Origin: Archilochus colubris | Taxonomy: Eukaryota > Chordata > Aves > Apodiformes > Trochilidae | Assembly: GCA_023079485.1 (NCBI GenBank) | Contig: CM041090.1 | Coordinates: forward strand, 40,614,874-40,678,873 | Length of the DNA: 64,000 bases | Reading direction: 5' to 3' | Shown: piece after piece, positions 47,181-57,786 of the stretch | Position numbering within the stretch: position 1 is the stretch's first letter | How the letters are laid out: every line of letters starts with the position of its first letter | Notes under the pieces: model-generated | Database searches by the model: none | The model's input: only the letters and a program-made list of their open reading frames with translations | Told to the model about the DNA's origin: nothing | Program-made: the position numbers and the translations under genes

Positions 47181-47882
47181 TCATAGAATCATAGAATCAG
47201 CTGGGTTGGAAGGGACCTCAGAGATCATCAAGTCCAACCCTTGATTCACTCCCACTGCAGTTCCCAGCCCATGGCACTCAGTGCCACATCCAGGCTCTTT
47301 GGAAATATCTCCAGACACGGAGAATCCACTACTTCCCTGGGCAGCCCATTCCAATGCCTGATCACCCTCTCCAGAAAGAAATTCTTTCTCATCTCCAACC
47401 TAAACCTCCCCTGGCACAACTTGAGACCCTGCCCTCTTGTCTTGCTGAGAGTTGCCTGGGAAAAGAGCCCAACCCCCCCCTGGCTCCAACCTCCTTTCAG
47501 GGAGTTGTAGAGAGTGATGAGGTCTCCCCTGAGCCTCCTCTTCTCCAGCCTCAACACCCCCAGCTCCCTCAGCCCTTCCTCACAGCAATTCTGCTGGATC
47601 CCTTCACAGCCTCCTTGCTCTTCTCTGGACCTGCTCCAGCACCTCAATCTCCTTCCTGAGCTGAGGGGCCCAGAACTGGACACAGGACTCAAGCTGTGGC
47701 CTCACCAGGGCTGAGCACAGGGGCAGAATCCCTTCCCTGGACCTGCTGGCCACGCTGTTCCTGATCCAGGCCAGGATGCCATTGGCCTTCTTGGCCATCT
47801 GGGCACACTGCTGGCTCATGTTCAGCTTCCTGGCAATCCAAACTCCAAGGTTCCTTTCTTCCTGGCTGCTCTCCACTCTGTT
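47181..47882 (-). mobile_element. CR1: Young CR1 LINE, longest copy (~700 bp)
   Basis: A minus-strand copy with two clear 8-bp terminal units (TCATAGAATCATAGAATC on plus), complete 3' UTR and the C-terminal part of ORF2 reaching about 47882 (AGCAGCCAGGAAG on minus). It shares the 'CAGCAATTCTGCTGGATCCC' segment with 36174 but has the GAAATATCTCC and CCTCCCCTGGCAC variants of 7312. It is the best-preserved copy in the window. Confidence 0.97.
47604..47876 (-). pseudogene. CR1 ORF2 C-terminal fragment, uninterrupted
   Basis: A 90-codon minus-strand frame without stops encodes the end of the CR1 ORF2 protein. In order it reads [73 protein letters not shown] and ARRL before the stop. This is the region after the reverse-transcriptase palm and thumb. 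In a full element it is preceded by the endonuclease and polymerase domains, which are absent here through 5' truncation. The ATG used is internal to the original frame. Preservation indicates recent insertion, not selection for function. Confidence 0.88.
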
Positions 47883-49637
47883 CTCTCACTTTGTGCAGTG
47901 CTAAGGGCACAGATGAGCTGAGGTTTGGTCTTTCCAGCTGTGCTCTGCAAGGCTGATCCCAAGTAGCTCAGGGCCAGGTTTCTAAGAATTCAACACCCCT
48001 GGCTAAAAATTATCTTAATGCAATGGAGGTAAAAGCTTGTGGCTTGGGAGCAGAGCTGTGGCTCTGTGGCTGTTAAACGATGCACCCAAAGCCAAGAAAG
48101 TCCTCAATGTCAGCACCCAGCTCAGCCTTTCAGAGGACCTCCTCAGGAGCCCAGCACTTCAGCTGAAGCTCTGAAGAAGTCCTGCTAGCCCCACTGGCCT
48201 GGAACACAGAACCTCTCTGCACCTTCAAAGCTTCCCCGGCCACTGCCTGAAAAAAAATGTTCCCTACTTCACTGGCAAGTTAATAGAGTTAATTAATTGA
48301 TGCTCCTAAGACAATGTGATGATGGAAAATGCTGTTTAGCAGATAAATTTTGCTAGTGCCCTCTGGGGGTTTGCAATTCAAATGTGCTGTTCCCTGCAGG
48401 GACTGTGTCATTGCTACAGAGCTGATTAGATGACTGTCAAAGGCTTTCCACCAGCAAGAAACCAATATTTGTCATCAGACAATGAGCTTTCCTGATCAGC
48501 TGTTGAACTCTCCATAGCCTCTTGCTCCCCAGATCACAAGTCAGGCTTCCAGCATTGCAGAATTTTAAAAAATCCTGAGATGGTTTTATTCTTTTAGCCC
48601 TTGTGTTCGAGCCATCTCCTGAAAAGTGTTTTCTTGAAGACCCTAAGGACCACAGGTTTCTTTCTTCAAGTGAAACCCAGGAACTTGGGTTCCCCATAAC
48701 GTCATAGCAGATTTGCAGTAAAATCACAAGAACTGGCAAGAGAGGGGATTTCTTCCTGAAAGGGTGGGCATAGCTCCACATGCAGGTATTCCAGAGAGCA
48801 TCTCCATCCCTGCTGCAGCTCCAGCTCTGCCAGGGGAGGATCTGCCACCCTCAGGCTCACTGCTGCTCAGTCCCATCTGTGTTTTAAGGTCCAAAGAGAA
48901 GCAAGAGCTGCTGTGGTGCCTTGCTAGAGCCACGGTCCAGCTCATGAGCTACAAACCATCTCCCCAGAGATCTGACCTCTGCCTGATGGAGAGGAGGGAA
49001 AGCTGAACCCTCTGTCTTCCTGCTCTTTCTCACTTTATGGGTAGCTGGTGCATGAAGGGAAATCCTAGGGCTTCTGTTCAACACCACAGCCCAAAAAAGG
49101 AGGGAAATATTCCAGCATGGAAAACTTGTGCCTTTGCCCCAGCTTTTCCATCCAAACAAGCACGGGCAGTGCTCGCTCTACTGAGTCAGCCTTTCAGGCC
49201 ACCTGGATAATAAGGCTGGCATTGGAGACAAAAATCCCAGCTTTCTTTTAGGAAGGCATCTTGATAGCCTGGGCATGAGGGAATCTCTCTATTTCAGGCT
49301 GTGCTGCAAGAATTTCTTTCTGTGCTTAATTCCCCCATCCCAGTGCTTCCTGGGGTCAGCCCGACAGCGTCCACCCAGCCGGCACAGGGGAAGAGCGGCT
49401 TTTGGAAAAGTGAATATAATTTTAAAGTTGGCCTGAGAAGCCTCCATCTAGTTTTCAGGGTTCCAGAATGTTGTTTTATTAGGATTACAGTCTTGTTCTT
49501 CTTAGGTTTCAGCAGGCGTTTATGACTGCTACAACAGGAATGAAAAGCTGGGGCTGGAATCGGCATCGCTTTCTCCTGCCAGGCGCAGGGTTCACGGTGG
49601 AGGCCAGACATATGTCTTTCTCCCACAGATGCTACTC

Positions 49638-49678
49638 TTTTTTTTTTTCTTTTTTTTTTTTTTCCCTTCTTTTTTTCT
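49638..49678. repeat. T-rich pyrimidine run
   Basis: About 40 bases of T with a few C. Frames through it give polylysine on the minus strand and are not genes. Confidence 0.9.
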
Positions 49679-50794
49679 GGATGGGGAGGTGAGCTCTATC
49701 CTCTCCCTGGAAGAGAGGGCTGGCAGCAGCTCTGAGCTGAGATGTGGGGGCTGCACGGGGGGGCCCATCTGCTCTGGATAATTGGCCTGGTGGTTCACAT
49801 CGTTCCTCTCTGCCCTTTGCAAAAAGGAGAGACCAGGTCCTAGTGGGGCTGTGGAGAAGGTCATGTTTGTGGAGGATGCTGTTGTCCTGTGTTGTTCCTG
49901 TCCCCTTTCTCCTGTGCCCCATGGACACTTTTTTCTAGAGGCTTTGAGGTTAGCAGAGTGGGTTGGTGAGACAGAGCATCCTCAGGGCTAAACCCATCTG
50001 TGCCTACAGGCATTTTCCCCTCTGTTTTTTCCAGCCTGCATTTTTTTCAGACCTGATACCATTCATCTATCTTTATTTCTCTCTGTGCAGGTAAAAACCT
50101 CTCCTCAAGGACTCCTTAGCCAGAAAGGGGTTCTCTGTCTCTGCAGAGCCCAGGCTGTTCACATGTGAGAAGCAGAGGCAGGAAGGTAAGGATAAAAGCA
50201 ATCCTCAGTGGCCACCACAAGTCTGTCATCCTTCTAGGTCTTGTGGCTGCTCTGGTTTAGGGAGCTAAATCCCCCCTCCATATCCCCAGAAATGAAGGAG
50301 TTCAGTCTTGGGCCTCTTCTTGGGTAATTTCTGGCTACAGGATAGTTGCACCCTCTGCACGGTAATAATTAGCAGACAGATCCTGCTGACTTGGGAAACT
50401 CATCTGAGGGTTTGTTTGTGTGTTTGTTGTTTTTATGAGAAGGTCCATATGCCTTTCAGATTTTGTTATTTTCAGAGAGCTGATGATCTGAGGAACAGAA
50501 TGAAGAGCTGACATCGTTGGTTGTTTTCTTGGCCTGCTTTAAAGAGCAGATGTAGGCTGGGAGAAGGGCTACAGCTCATTTCTTTATACTGGTGGAATTT
50601 GATGAGTTTTATTGCAAAGACATTAGGGTAGCTCCTGACAGAACTCAACTCAGGGAGAAAAGAGAAGGCTTTGTACCTGGTGGGTACTGATCATCCACCA
50701 GCACTCCCCTTGATGTGTTGGATCAGATCCAAGAGAGAATATGGGAATTTCTGCATGTAGTTAAAGTTTATGAGGCTGCCTGCCTGAATGCATA

Positions 50795-50808
50795 TGTGTG
50801 TGTGTGTG
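50795..50808. repeat. (TG)7 dinucleotide microsatellite
   Basis: Seven TG units directly after CATA. Short and probably weakly polymorphic. Confidence 0.9.
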
Positions 50809-53800
50809 GAACAAGGATCTCTAGCACAATACTTTGTCAAAATCCAATTTTACCAGCAGAATAAGACAGATTAAGCATCAACTGAATGTGATTTTCAGAG
50901 TCTGCCCCTACAGCTGACTGTGTTTATGGCATACACAGGACCTGCTAATGCACAAGGTTTATGATTTACTCTGTAGCCCTGAGGCTGACCTGGATTTTCC
51001 AAATCAGAACCTTGTTTTAAACCTTAAGATAACAGCATCTAGTAATTCATGCATTTGCTGGTCCCTGGGGCAGTTCTAGTTCAGTGTTGGCTTCTTTTTT
51101 GGGAACAGAAACCCCATCTAACACGTAGTGTCCTTTCCATCTGATTGATACCCTGAAATGTGCTTGCTTGAGGTGTTTAAGAAATGGGCAACAGAGTTTA
51201 AGCCACAACTTTATCAGCAGGGAGCACAGATATCCAGCTCTAAGTGCTTGCTAAGTCATGTTCCTTTTTTCAGCACACACCTTCTGCTGCTGAATAACTG
51301 ATATTTTAATGTTATTTTCATCAAGTTCTGGAGACGAAGCCTCCCTCCCTTTTTCTAAGTGTGCTCCCCATAAATGAGAGCAAGCAGCCTCATTTTATAA
51401 CTCTTTCTAACCCAATCAGGGTGGAGCTTCAGACTTTTGGTGCTCCTTTTGGGGTGTTTGTTTGTGAATTCTGCTGCTATGATCTTTAGAAATCTTCCCC
51501 TCTATTTCTGGCCACTTTTGCCAGCACTGACATCTCATTTACTCCATCCTGCTGCTGTTGTGATGTTGTCCTTTGAGGTGACTCCTCCAAGTCATTGATC
51601 CACCTGATTTCACCCAGCCAGCTGCTGTAGCCTTTCCCTAATTAATCCTCCTGCACCCTCAGCAGCCTTTCCACCTGTTTCCACTCTTATCCCACTTTGA
51701 TTTCAACCCATTCCAACACGAGTGAGCAGAGAAGTCTCGAAGAAGAATCAACACTGCCCTATAAAATGTCAGTAACTGTAGTAGGGTGTTGGATTCCCTG
51801 TCCCTGGGGGATCCTGTGGTTTGTAGATCATTTCCTCAGGTGTGATGTTCCAATCTTCCTGGTATTGATGTCTTTTAACTCTGTGCCTCAGCAACTTTGG
51901 TTACGAATACTTGCACATTCTGCAGCAGCACTGGTAGAGGCAGTGTCAATGCAACCATTCCCAGGCTGGTATTGAGAATTCCTCCAGTAACCTCCCTGCA
52001 GGTCAGTTGTTCTCTCAGTACAACTTGCTGTCATCTCCATTTTAGCCAATTTATTATCCACCTGTCTTATCCCTGTCTTCCCCACCTTAAATAGCAATTT
52101 GTGGCAACATATCAAGGGTTTACCTAATATTTAGGTACAAAAGCCATTGTTATACCCAGACTGAAGTTTGTCCCCTGTGCCACAATTTGCCACCTTTGCC
52201 CTTTTCTCAGTGTTTTTTCTGAAGCACATATTAATGTTGCTACTGGTGTTACCAGCCCATGAGTGCTCAGCTTGATTTTTTCTCTTTAAATAGAGACACT
52301 GTATTTTCTCTTCTTTAAGGTACCAATTTAAATATAATAAATCTCATTGCCAGATTGCCAATTCCATATGCTGCTCCTTCAGCACTGAGACCTGGATTGA
52401 TCTCACCTCCTCCCAACTCAAGCACATTCAGCATTTAACTGGAGTGAGTGACTTCTATATTTCTACTTGACCACAGCATACTCTGTGTTCTGGGAGGTAC
52501 CAAATCTAGGTAAAAAGATGGAATTTTAGCTTGGTACACACACAGCATTCTACTTCAACCTTGATTGGGGGGTTTGCTGCACTCAGGTGACATCTCCTCT
52601 GCCCACTGAGCTTGTGCATGGAGTTTGTGCTAGAACAGGCTCAGATATACAACAAATGGACAGAACATTGTTCTGTTTGCTCCATGTTTGCAGAAGGAAG
52701 CCTTTCATTTTCCTGCTAAAGAGGGGGTTTAATAGCTGGGGTTTTCATAATTTTCAAGTCAGGTGTATGAAGTCTGTTGCCTTCCCAGGATGTTCTGCAT
52801 GAGGAAGACAAACTGATGTTAATTTGAAAGTGAAGTAAGGCTGCATCCTCCTCAGATTCTCTAGATGATAAGGTGGGATTTGTTGTGGAAGGAGGGATTT
52901 TTTGCCATGAACTGGCAGGCAGAATGGCTGAGAACCAGGGCAAACTCTCTGCAGACAGTCTGAGGAGGCTGTATCCAGGAGGAATGCACTGGAGTTAGCA
53001 CAGAGGTGCAGGGACTTTATCCTAATTGATGTAATGTATGTGAGTTTATTATTTTTTTTTCTTTAGCAGAGGAAAGCTCAAGAAACCAGATCTGAAGGAG
53101 ATAACCTCCTCAACTGAAGGAACAGTGACTTTCTGGAATGGATGTCTAAATTTCTGCCAGGTTATCAGCATCTTCCAAGGTAATTCCATGTTGAAGCATG
53201 GCAGAGTCAGGCTCTGAACATGGCACAGGCTCCAGGGTTGGAGCCTCATTCAGGCTGGGAGGGCTTTCAGGTCACCAACATAACACAAACCCTGCACCTC
53301 TGCCAGCAATGGCCCTGAACTACCAAAACCAAACCAGCCTGTCCTTTACTTTTTGGGGTGCTTAGTGTGAGCATGAGGTTCTCTTCACTGTAAATTCTTT
53401 ATGCTAAAGAGGACTCTTCTAAGCATGGAAGACAGCCTCTGATTGGAAGTGCAATTCAAATGTTGCTATTCACTTTTTTTTAGCTCTCTCTTTCTTTTCT
53501 GGAGTTATTCTTTGGAAATCTCCCTGCCTGGAAAGGGATGCTAGAAACCCCTGGCTCTATTCAATTTGAACATTACTCAAACAGCAGTTTTACAAAAGCA
53601 AAAATTTGATTTACAAAATTTGATTGCATTTGAGGACATTTTCAGATGACAAGTGAGAGGTCTCCTCTTTATCCAGAGCCTGCCTTGCAAGCAATTTTTA
53701 GGCCCTTGCTGCAAAGGATTAGGACACTGGAACATTTCAAACTGCAGGGCTCAGGCATTGCTTGAGAAAACCCCTGAGCAATGCTTGTTTCCCAGATCTC

Positions 53801-53836
53801 CTCCTCTGAAACAGGTGAGTCATTCCACCTGATATT

Positions 53837-53853
53837 AAATAATAATAATAATA
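53837..53853. repeat. (AAT)5 trinucleotide microsatellite
   Basis: Five AAT/ATA units in an AT-rich context. The codons read as asparagine on plus in a frame of no recognised function. Confidence 0.9.
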
Positions 53854-54331
53854 TCTTCCCCACACACAAACCAGCCCTGAGGCTTATGATTAGTGTGAGT
53901 TATTTCACCCATATGGCAGCAGAAGAGCAGCATTTTAAGCCACTAAAGCAAATTTCTTCAGATAGGAAGACTTTAATAATCTTTATAAAAGAAAGTAGTG
54001 CTATCTCTACCTTTAACAAAGCTTTTGTTCTGCTAAAGCTTATTCACAGGCTTCATTCTGAGAATATATCTAAGTGTTGGCAGGACCAGTGACCCATGTA
54101 ACTGGGATGCAGTTGGTTGCTATAAAACAAAGGAGAGAAATCTAAGGTTTTCTTCTGGCAGTGTTGGTGGAGGTGAAATCAGTGAGTCTGCTAGCTGGGG
54201 CTGTGGGGGCTTTGTAGGAAAAAGGTCCTCACTTGTAATTTTCCCATCAGGAAATCTGCTGTAGAAAAATAACTTTTAAAAGATCTGGTGGAAACCTCTC
54301 CTTTTTTTCCCCAGTTTTTAAAGGTTTTCCA

Positions 54332-54609
54332 CTTTCCCTTTCCTTTCCTTTTTCCTTTCCTTTCCTTTCCTTTCTCCTTTCCTTTCCTTTCCTTTCCTTT
54401 CCTTTCCTTTCCTTTCCTTTCCTTTCCTTTCCTTTCCTTTCCTTTCCTTTCCTTTCCTTTCCTTTCCTTTCCTTCCTTTCCTTTCCTTTCCTTTCCTTTC
54501 CTTTCCTTTCCTTTCCTTTCCTTTCCTTTCCTTTCCTTTCCTTTCCTTTCCTTTCCTTTTCCTTTTCCCTTCCCTTTTCCCTTCCCTTCCCTTCCCTTCC
54601 CTCTTCTTT
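54332..54609. repeat. (TTTCC)n pentanucleotide tract, 278-bp pure pyrimidine
   Basis: The plus strand has no purine from 54332 to 54609. The core is a TTTCC pentamer in long register-true runs, interrupted once near 54372 (CTCC) and once near 54470 (TTCC, one T short). Towards the right end it drifts to TTTTCC and then TTCCC units. Because the unit length is not a multiple of three and has no stop, long open frames arise on both strands: PFLSF repeats on plus (54288-54611) and KERKG repeats on minus (54318-54614). These are artefacts. Such homopurine/homopyrimidine tracts can form triplex DNA and are unstable in length. Confidence 0.97.
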
Positions 54610-57600
54610 AGCAAAAAAAGAGTAAAATCTAAGTTTTTAATCTATATTATTAATACAGTACTGTTTTATTTCCTTTTTTTCTGGAAAAAAATCAGTAAGT
54701 AAGGTATTATTTCTGTTACTTTCTTATTGAAGGAGGGATAACAAGTGAAAGTTTTGCCTGGGAAAGGCAAAACTTTTATAGCAAGTAAAAGACAGGTTAA
54801 AAAGTTTAAGGCATAAAAAGCAAAGTACTCTTTCACTTATTTTTAGAAAATCACTTGCTCTTGAGGAGGAGTAATTTTTTTTAAAGGAGAAAAGGAAACT
54901 TCCCAAACAATTCTCAAATTAAATGCTCAAAATTTTATATTTCCATAAAGCTTTTAATTTGGAATTAAAAGCCCCATTTAGCTGAAAACCCCCCCCCAAC
55001 TTTCAGATAAAGGAGTTCCCTTCAATAAATCCCAACTATTCAATGAAGAAACTTCAAAGTCTTTTTAGTTTAAGTGTCCAAGGTGTAAAATACAGTGTAC
55101 TGAAACTCAGGGTGGCAAAAAATTGACCTCAAAACTTTGCTAGAATCTCCACCCAGGTGCCTTTCCCTCTCAGGCTGTTTGAAGACAGGGCTAAAATATG
55201 AAAGCAAAAGGGTCTTTCTGTGCTGAGAGCAACGTGGGTGAAACGTGAATGGTGACAGTGAGTGATTTTATAGGTGCTGAACCTTCTTAATCTGTCTTTT
55301 AACAGGCTTCACAAAGTTTTATTGATGTATTTGCCTGTTGTTCCCCATCCCTGTTTCAAAGACAACCAAACCCATGAGGCTGGAGAGGTGGAGGTGGCCT
55401 CGATGGCTGGGGCAGATGGTTCCTTATCTCAGGGATGATTTTGCAATCTCTCCTGCCAAAGTCCTTCCCTGGGGGGTCAGATGAGTGGGGGTTGTGTCCT
55501 GGCCCCACAGCCTTGAAGAAAAAGGTGACTTGTCCACGTTGCATATCCCATTTGGGTGCTAAACACCCATGGGGTCTCCAACAGGGCTACTGTGGCAATT
55601 GGAATAATGAGATAGATAAAAGACACCTGCTTTAAATAAATACAGTAATCTGCCCAAAGCTCCTTGGCTGGCCTGGTATTCAGTGAGAGCCCTGAACCTG
55701 CATACATACCTATGCTTAACAACATAATCATTAAAGAACAGAAACCTTTCCTTCTAATCCCCCTCATACAGGACAACATGTGGATGTTAGCATATTTGAA
55801 CTGCTTTGCATTCCTTCTTGCCTGCTTTTGAGAACATACTACATTTTAAAACTTGTTGGGTTCTTTCATGTTTTATTTGACCCTATGTAATTGCATTCCT
55901 GAAGGAATAACAGGCTCCCACAGTGATTTATACCCTGTATTAAATGTCAGTTTTGAAGAGACACAGTTAGCAGTTTGGTTTAACCTCCTGCCTTCCTATG
56001 TAAGTTCAAAACTGAAGTGGAGCTCAGGATCCAAGGGGAAAAAAAAGTAAGGAAAAAAAAAAAAAGATGAAAATGGACTTAGGTGCAGCCTGGAATGACA
56101 CGAATGTGTTCCTGACCCCACACCTTTGGAAGCCACCATGGCTTTTGAATGGCTTTAGAAACCATTCCTTTATAGAATGAGATTCCATAAAGCCAGCTCT
56201 ATTTTTAACTGTAATTTGTGGACTTCATTGCTGCCCTTGACCAGTCGAGGAGGCTGTAAATTAGCACTGGGAAATGCTTGGCTCTCCCTGGGCAGACAAC
56301 TCCAGTGTCTCCAACAATGGACCAGAACATTTACACTGCAAAATCAACCAAATCAACCAACAGATCAATCCCCCCACAGTGGGCTTTGGCATCCATCCCA
56401 ATAAGAAGGTCAGCAAAATAAATTGTCCTTGTAATTAAGAGTTGCTCCTTTGTTTTTATGTGTTTAACTGTGCATAGGTAGCAAAGCAGGATAGGTATGT
56501 TATTACTGTTTTAAATATTTCATTCCCTTTGTAGATTTCCTTATGACACACTTAACAACTGCTTAATCACATGTTATGGCCTAATTATGGGGGATTCAGT
56601 GAAATAAATCTTGATGGAATGGTTATATTCTTGATGTAGTGGTTCTCTGATGGCTGCTTTTATGTCCATGGGTGCATTTAGATGGAAAAGTAAATGCAGC
56701 CCATGTTGGGATTAGACACATGACTGGAATGGTTATCATCTTTAGAGCAACTGGTGAAACAAGTTACAAGCAAGAATACTTTATGTAAAGCCCTATTTCC
56801 TATACCCAGGAAATGAACATCCTCCTGATCACTTTCTCTAAAGGGCAAATGTAATGTTTTATTTCCCAGAAAGGAGATTTTGCTGGAGCTGCTCCAAGGA
56901 GGATTCTCTTTTCACACTGAAAGCAGTAGGTTTGATCCATCAAAGCTTTCTCAGATTAGTTTTCCCTAAATATCTTTGGCAAAGGTTTTGAAATTAATGC
57001 AAAGCTTTTGTAGGATCAGGCCAGGGGATCACCAGTAGTTACTGTGACATAGGCAAACGACTGGAGTTTCTCAGCTGAAGTAATTCAGGGTATTTCCACT
57101 GCTGAGCCTCACTTGTCCATCAGATGACTGATGAGTCCAGATCTCATCTGCTGTCTGCCAGGCTGATGGTGATCTTCTATTTTGAAGTGATAAATGTGAG
57201 TGATAAGATTGTCTCAGGGTTAGATTTATCTTGCCAGAGATGGGTGTCTTAAAGTGATGGAATAAGTTGCCCTCTGGAAACACAGATCTCTGTGGGCTGT
57301 TCAGGGAGCTAACATGACTACCTTAGAGCTGGTGCTTGCCTTTCAGGTGGATAGAGTTAGGTAAGATGAATCCTACCTTGTGATGAATACACAGTATTGT
57401 GTATCAGCTTCCTGACTCCTAGGTGTGCTGCCAGGATCAAGGGAGATGTTTGTGCCTTGATGTGAGGGACTCTGGGATGGGTCCCTGACTGGGTAAGCAC
57501 AGCTGGAAGTCAAGGATTTTGTGGCAATCTGAGGGTACAAGCCCATGGGGTGCAATTCATATGTCAGGAATCCAGGATGAGATTTGTAGCTTTAGATGGC

Positions 57601-57640
57601 AGAACCAGAGATCCCTGTCCCTGCACCTGTCACGCTTTGG
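54610..57640. other. Intergenic, no gene recognised
   Basis: About 3 kb of AT-rich unique sequence with no supported exon or named repeat. It contains a perfect 12-bp hairpin (54748-54776) and a run of nine C bases near 54990. Confidence 0.5.
54748..54776. other. Perfect 12-bp hairpin with 5-nt loop
   Basis: The arms AAAGTTTTGCCT (54748-54759) and AGGCAAAACTTT (54765-54776) are exact reverse complements around GGGAA. The next outward pair is G·T and the one after is T-A. It has no U-run or neighbouring gene that would make it a terminator. A stem this short does not meet the usual length for a microRNA precursor. Confidence 0.9.
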
Positions 57641-57786
57641 CATAGAACCATATAATCCCAGACTGGTTTGGGTTGGAAGAGACCTTAAAGCTCATCCAGT
57701 TCCAAGCCCTGACATGGGCAGGGACACTTCCCACTGGACTAGGTTGCTCCAAGCCTCATCCAACCTGGCCTTGGACATTGGTGGAG
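57641..57786 (-). mobile_element. CR1: CR1 LINE 3' end fragment
   Basis: On the plus strand: CATAGAACCATATAATCCC, 'GGTTTGGGTTGGAAGAGACC', 'TTAAAGCTCATCCAGTTCC', 'GGGACACTTCCCACTGGAC' and 'CATCCAACCTGGCCTTGGAC'. It is a 5'-truncated tail of about 145 bp. Confidence 0.94.

Larger units (their letters stand above)
47883..54331. other. Intergenic stretch, no gene recognised
   Basis: About 6.4 kb without a nameable transposon or supported exon. It holds a loose CpG cluster (49360-49600), a pyrimidine run (49638-49678), a (TG)7 run (50795-50808) and a short AAT microsatellite (53837-53853). Open frames are up to 114 codons and show no domain. Confidence 0.5.

Noticed and set aside
49490..49525. 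Pyrimidine tract with TAGGTTTCAG, similar to a splice acceptor
   Set aside because: No open frame of interest follows and no donor is in a sensible position.
54288..54614. Repeat proteins on both strands (PFLSF on plus, KERKG on minus)
   Set aside because: They are translations of a TTTCC microsatellite, which lacks stop codons in every frame.
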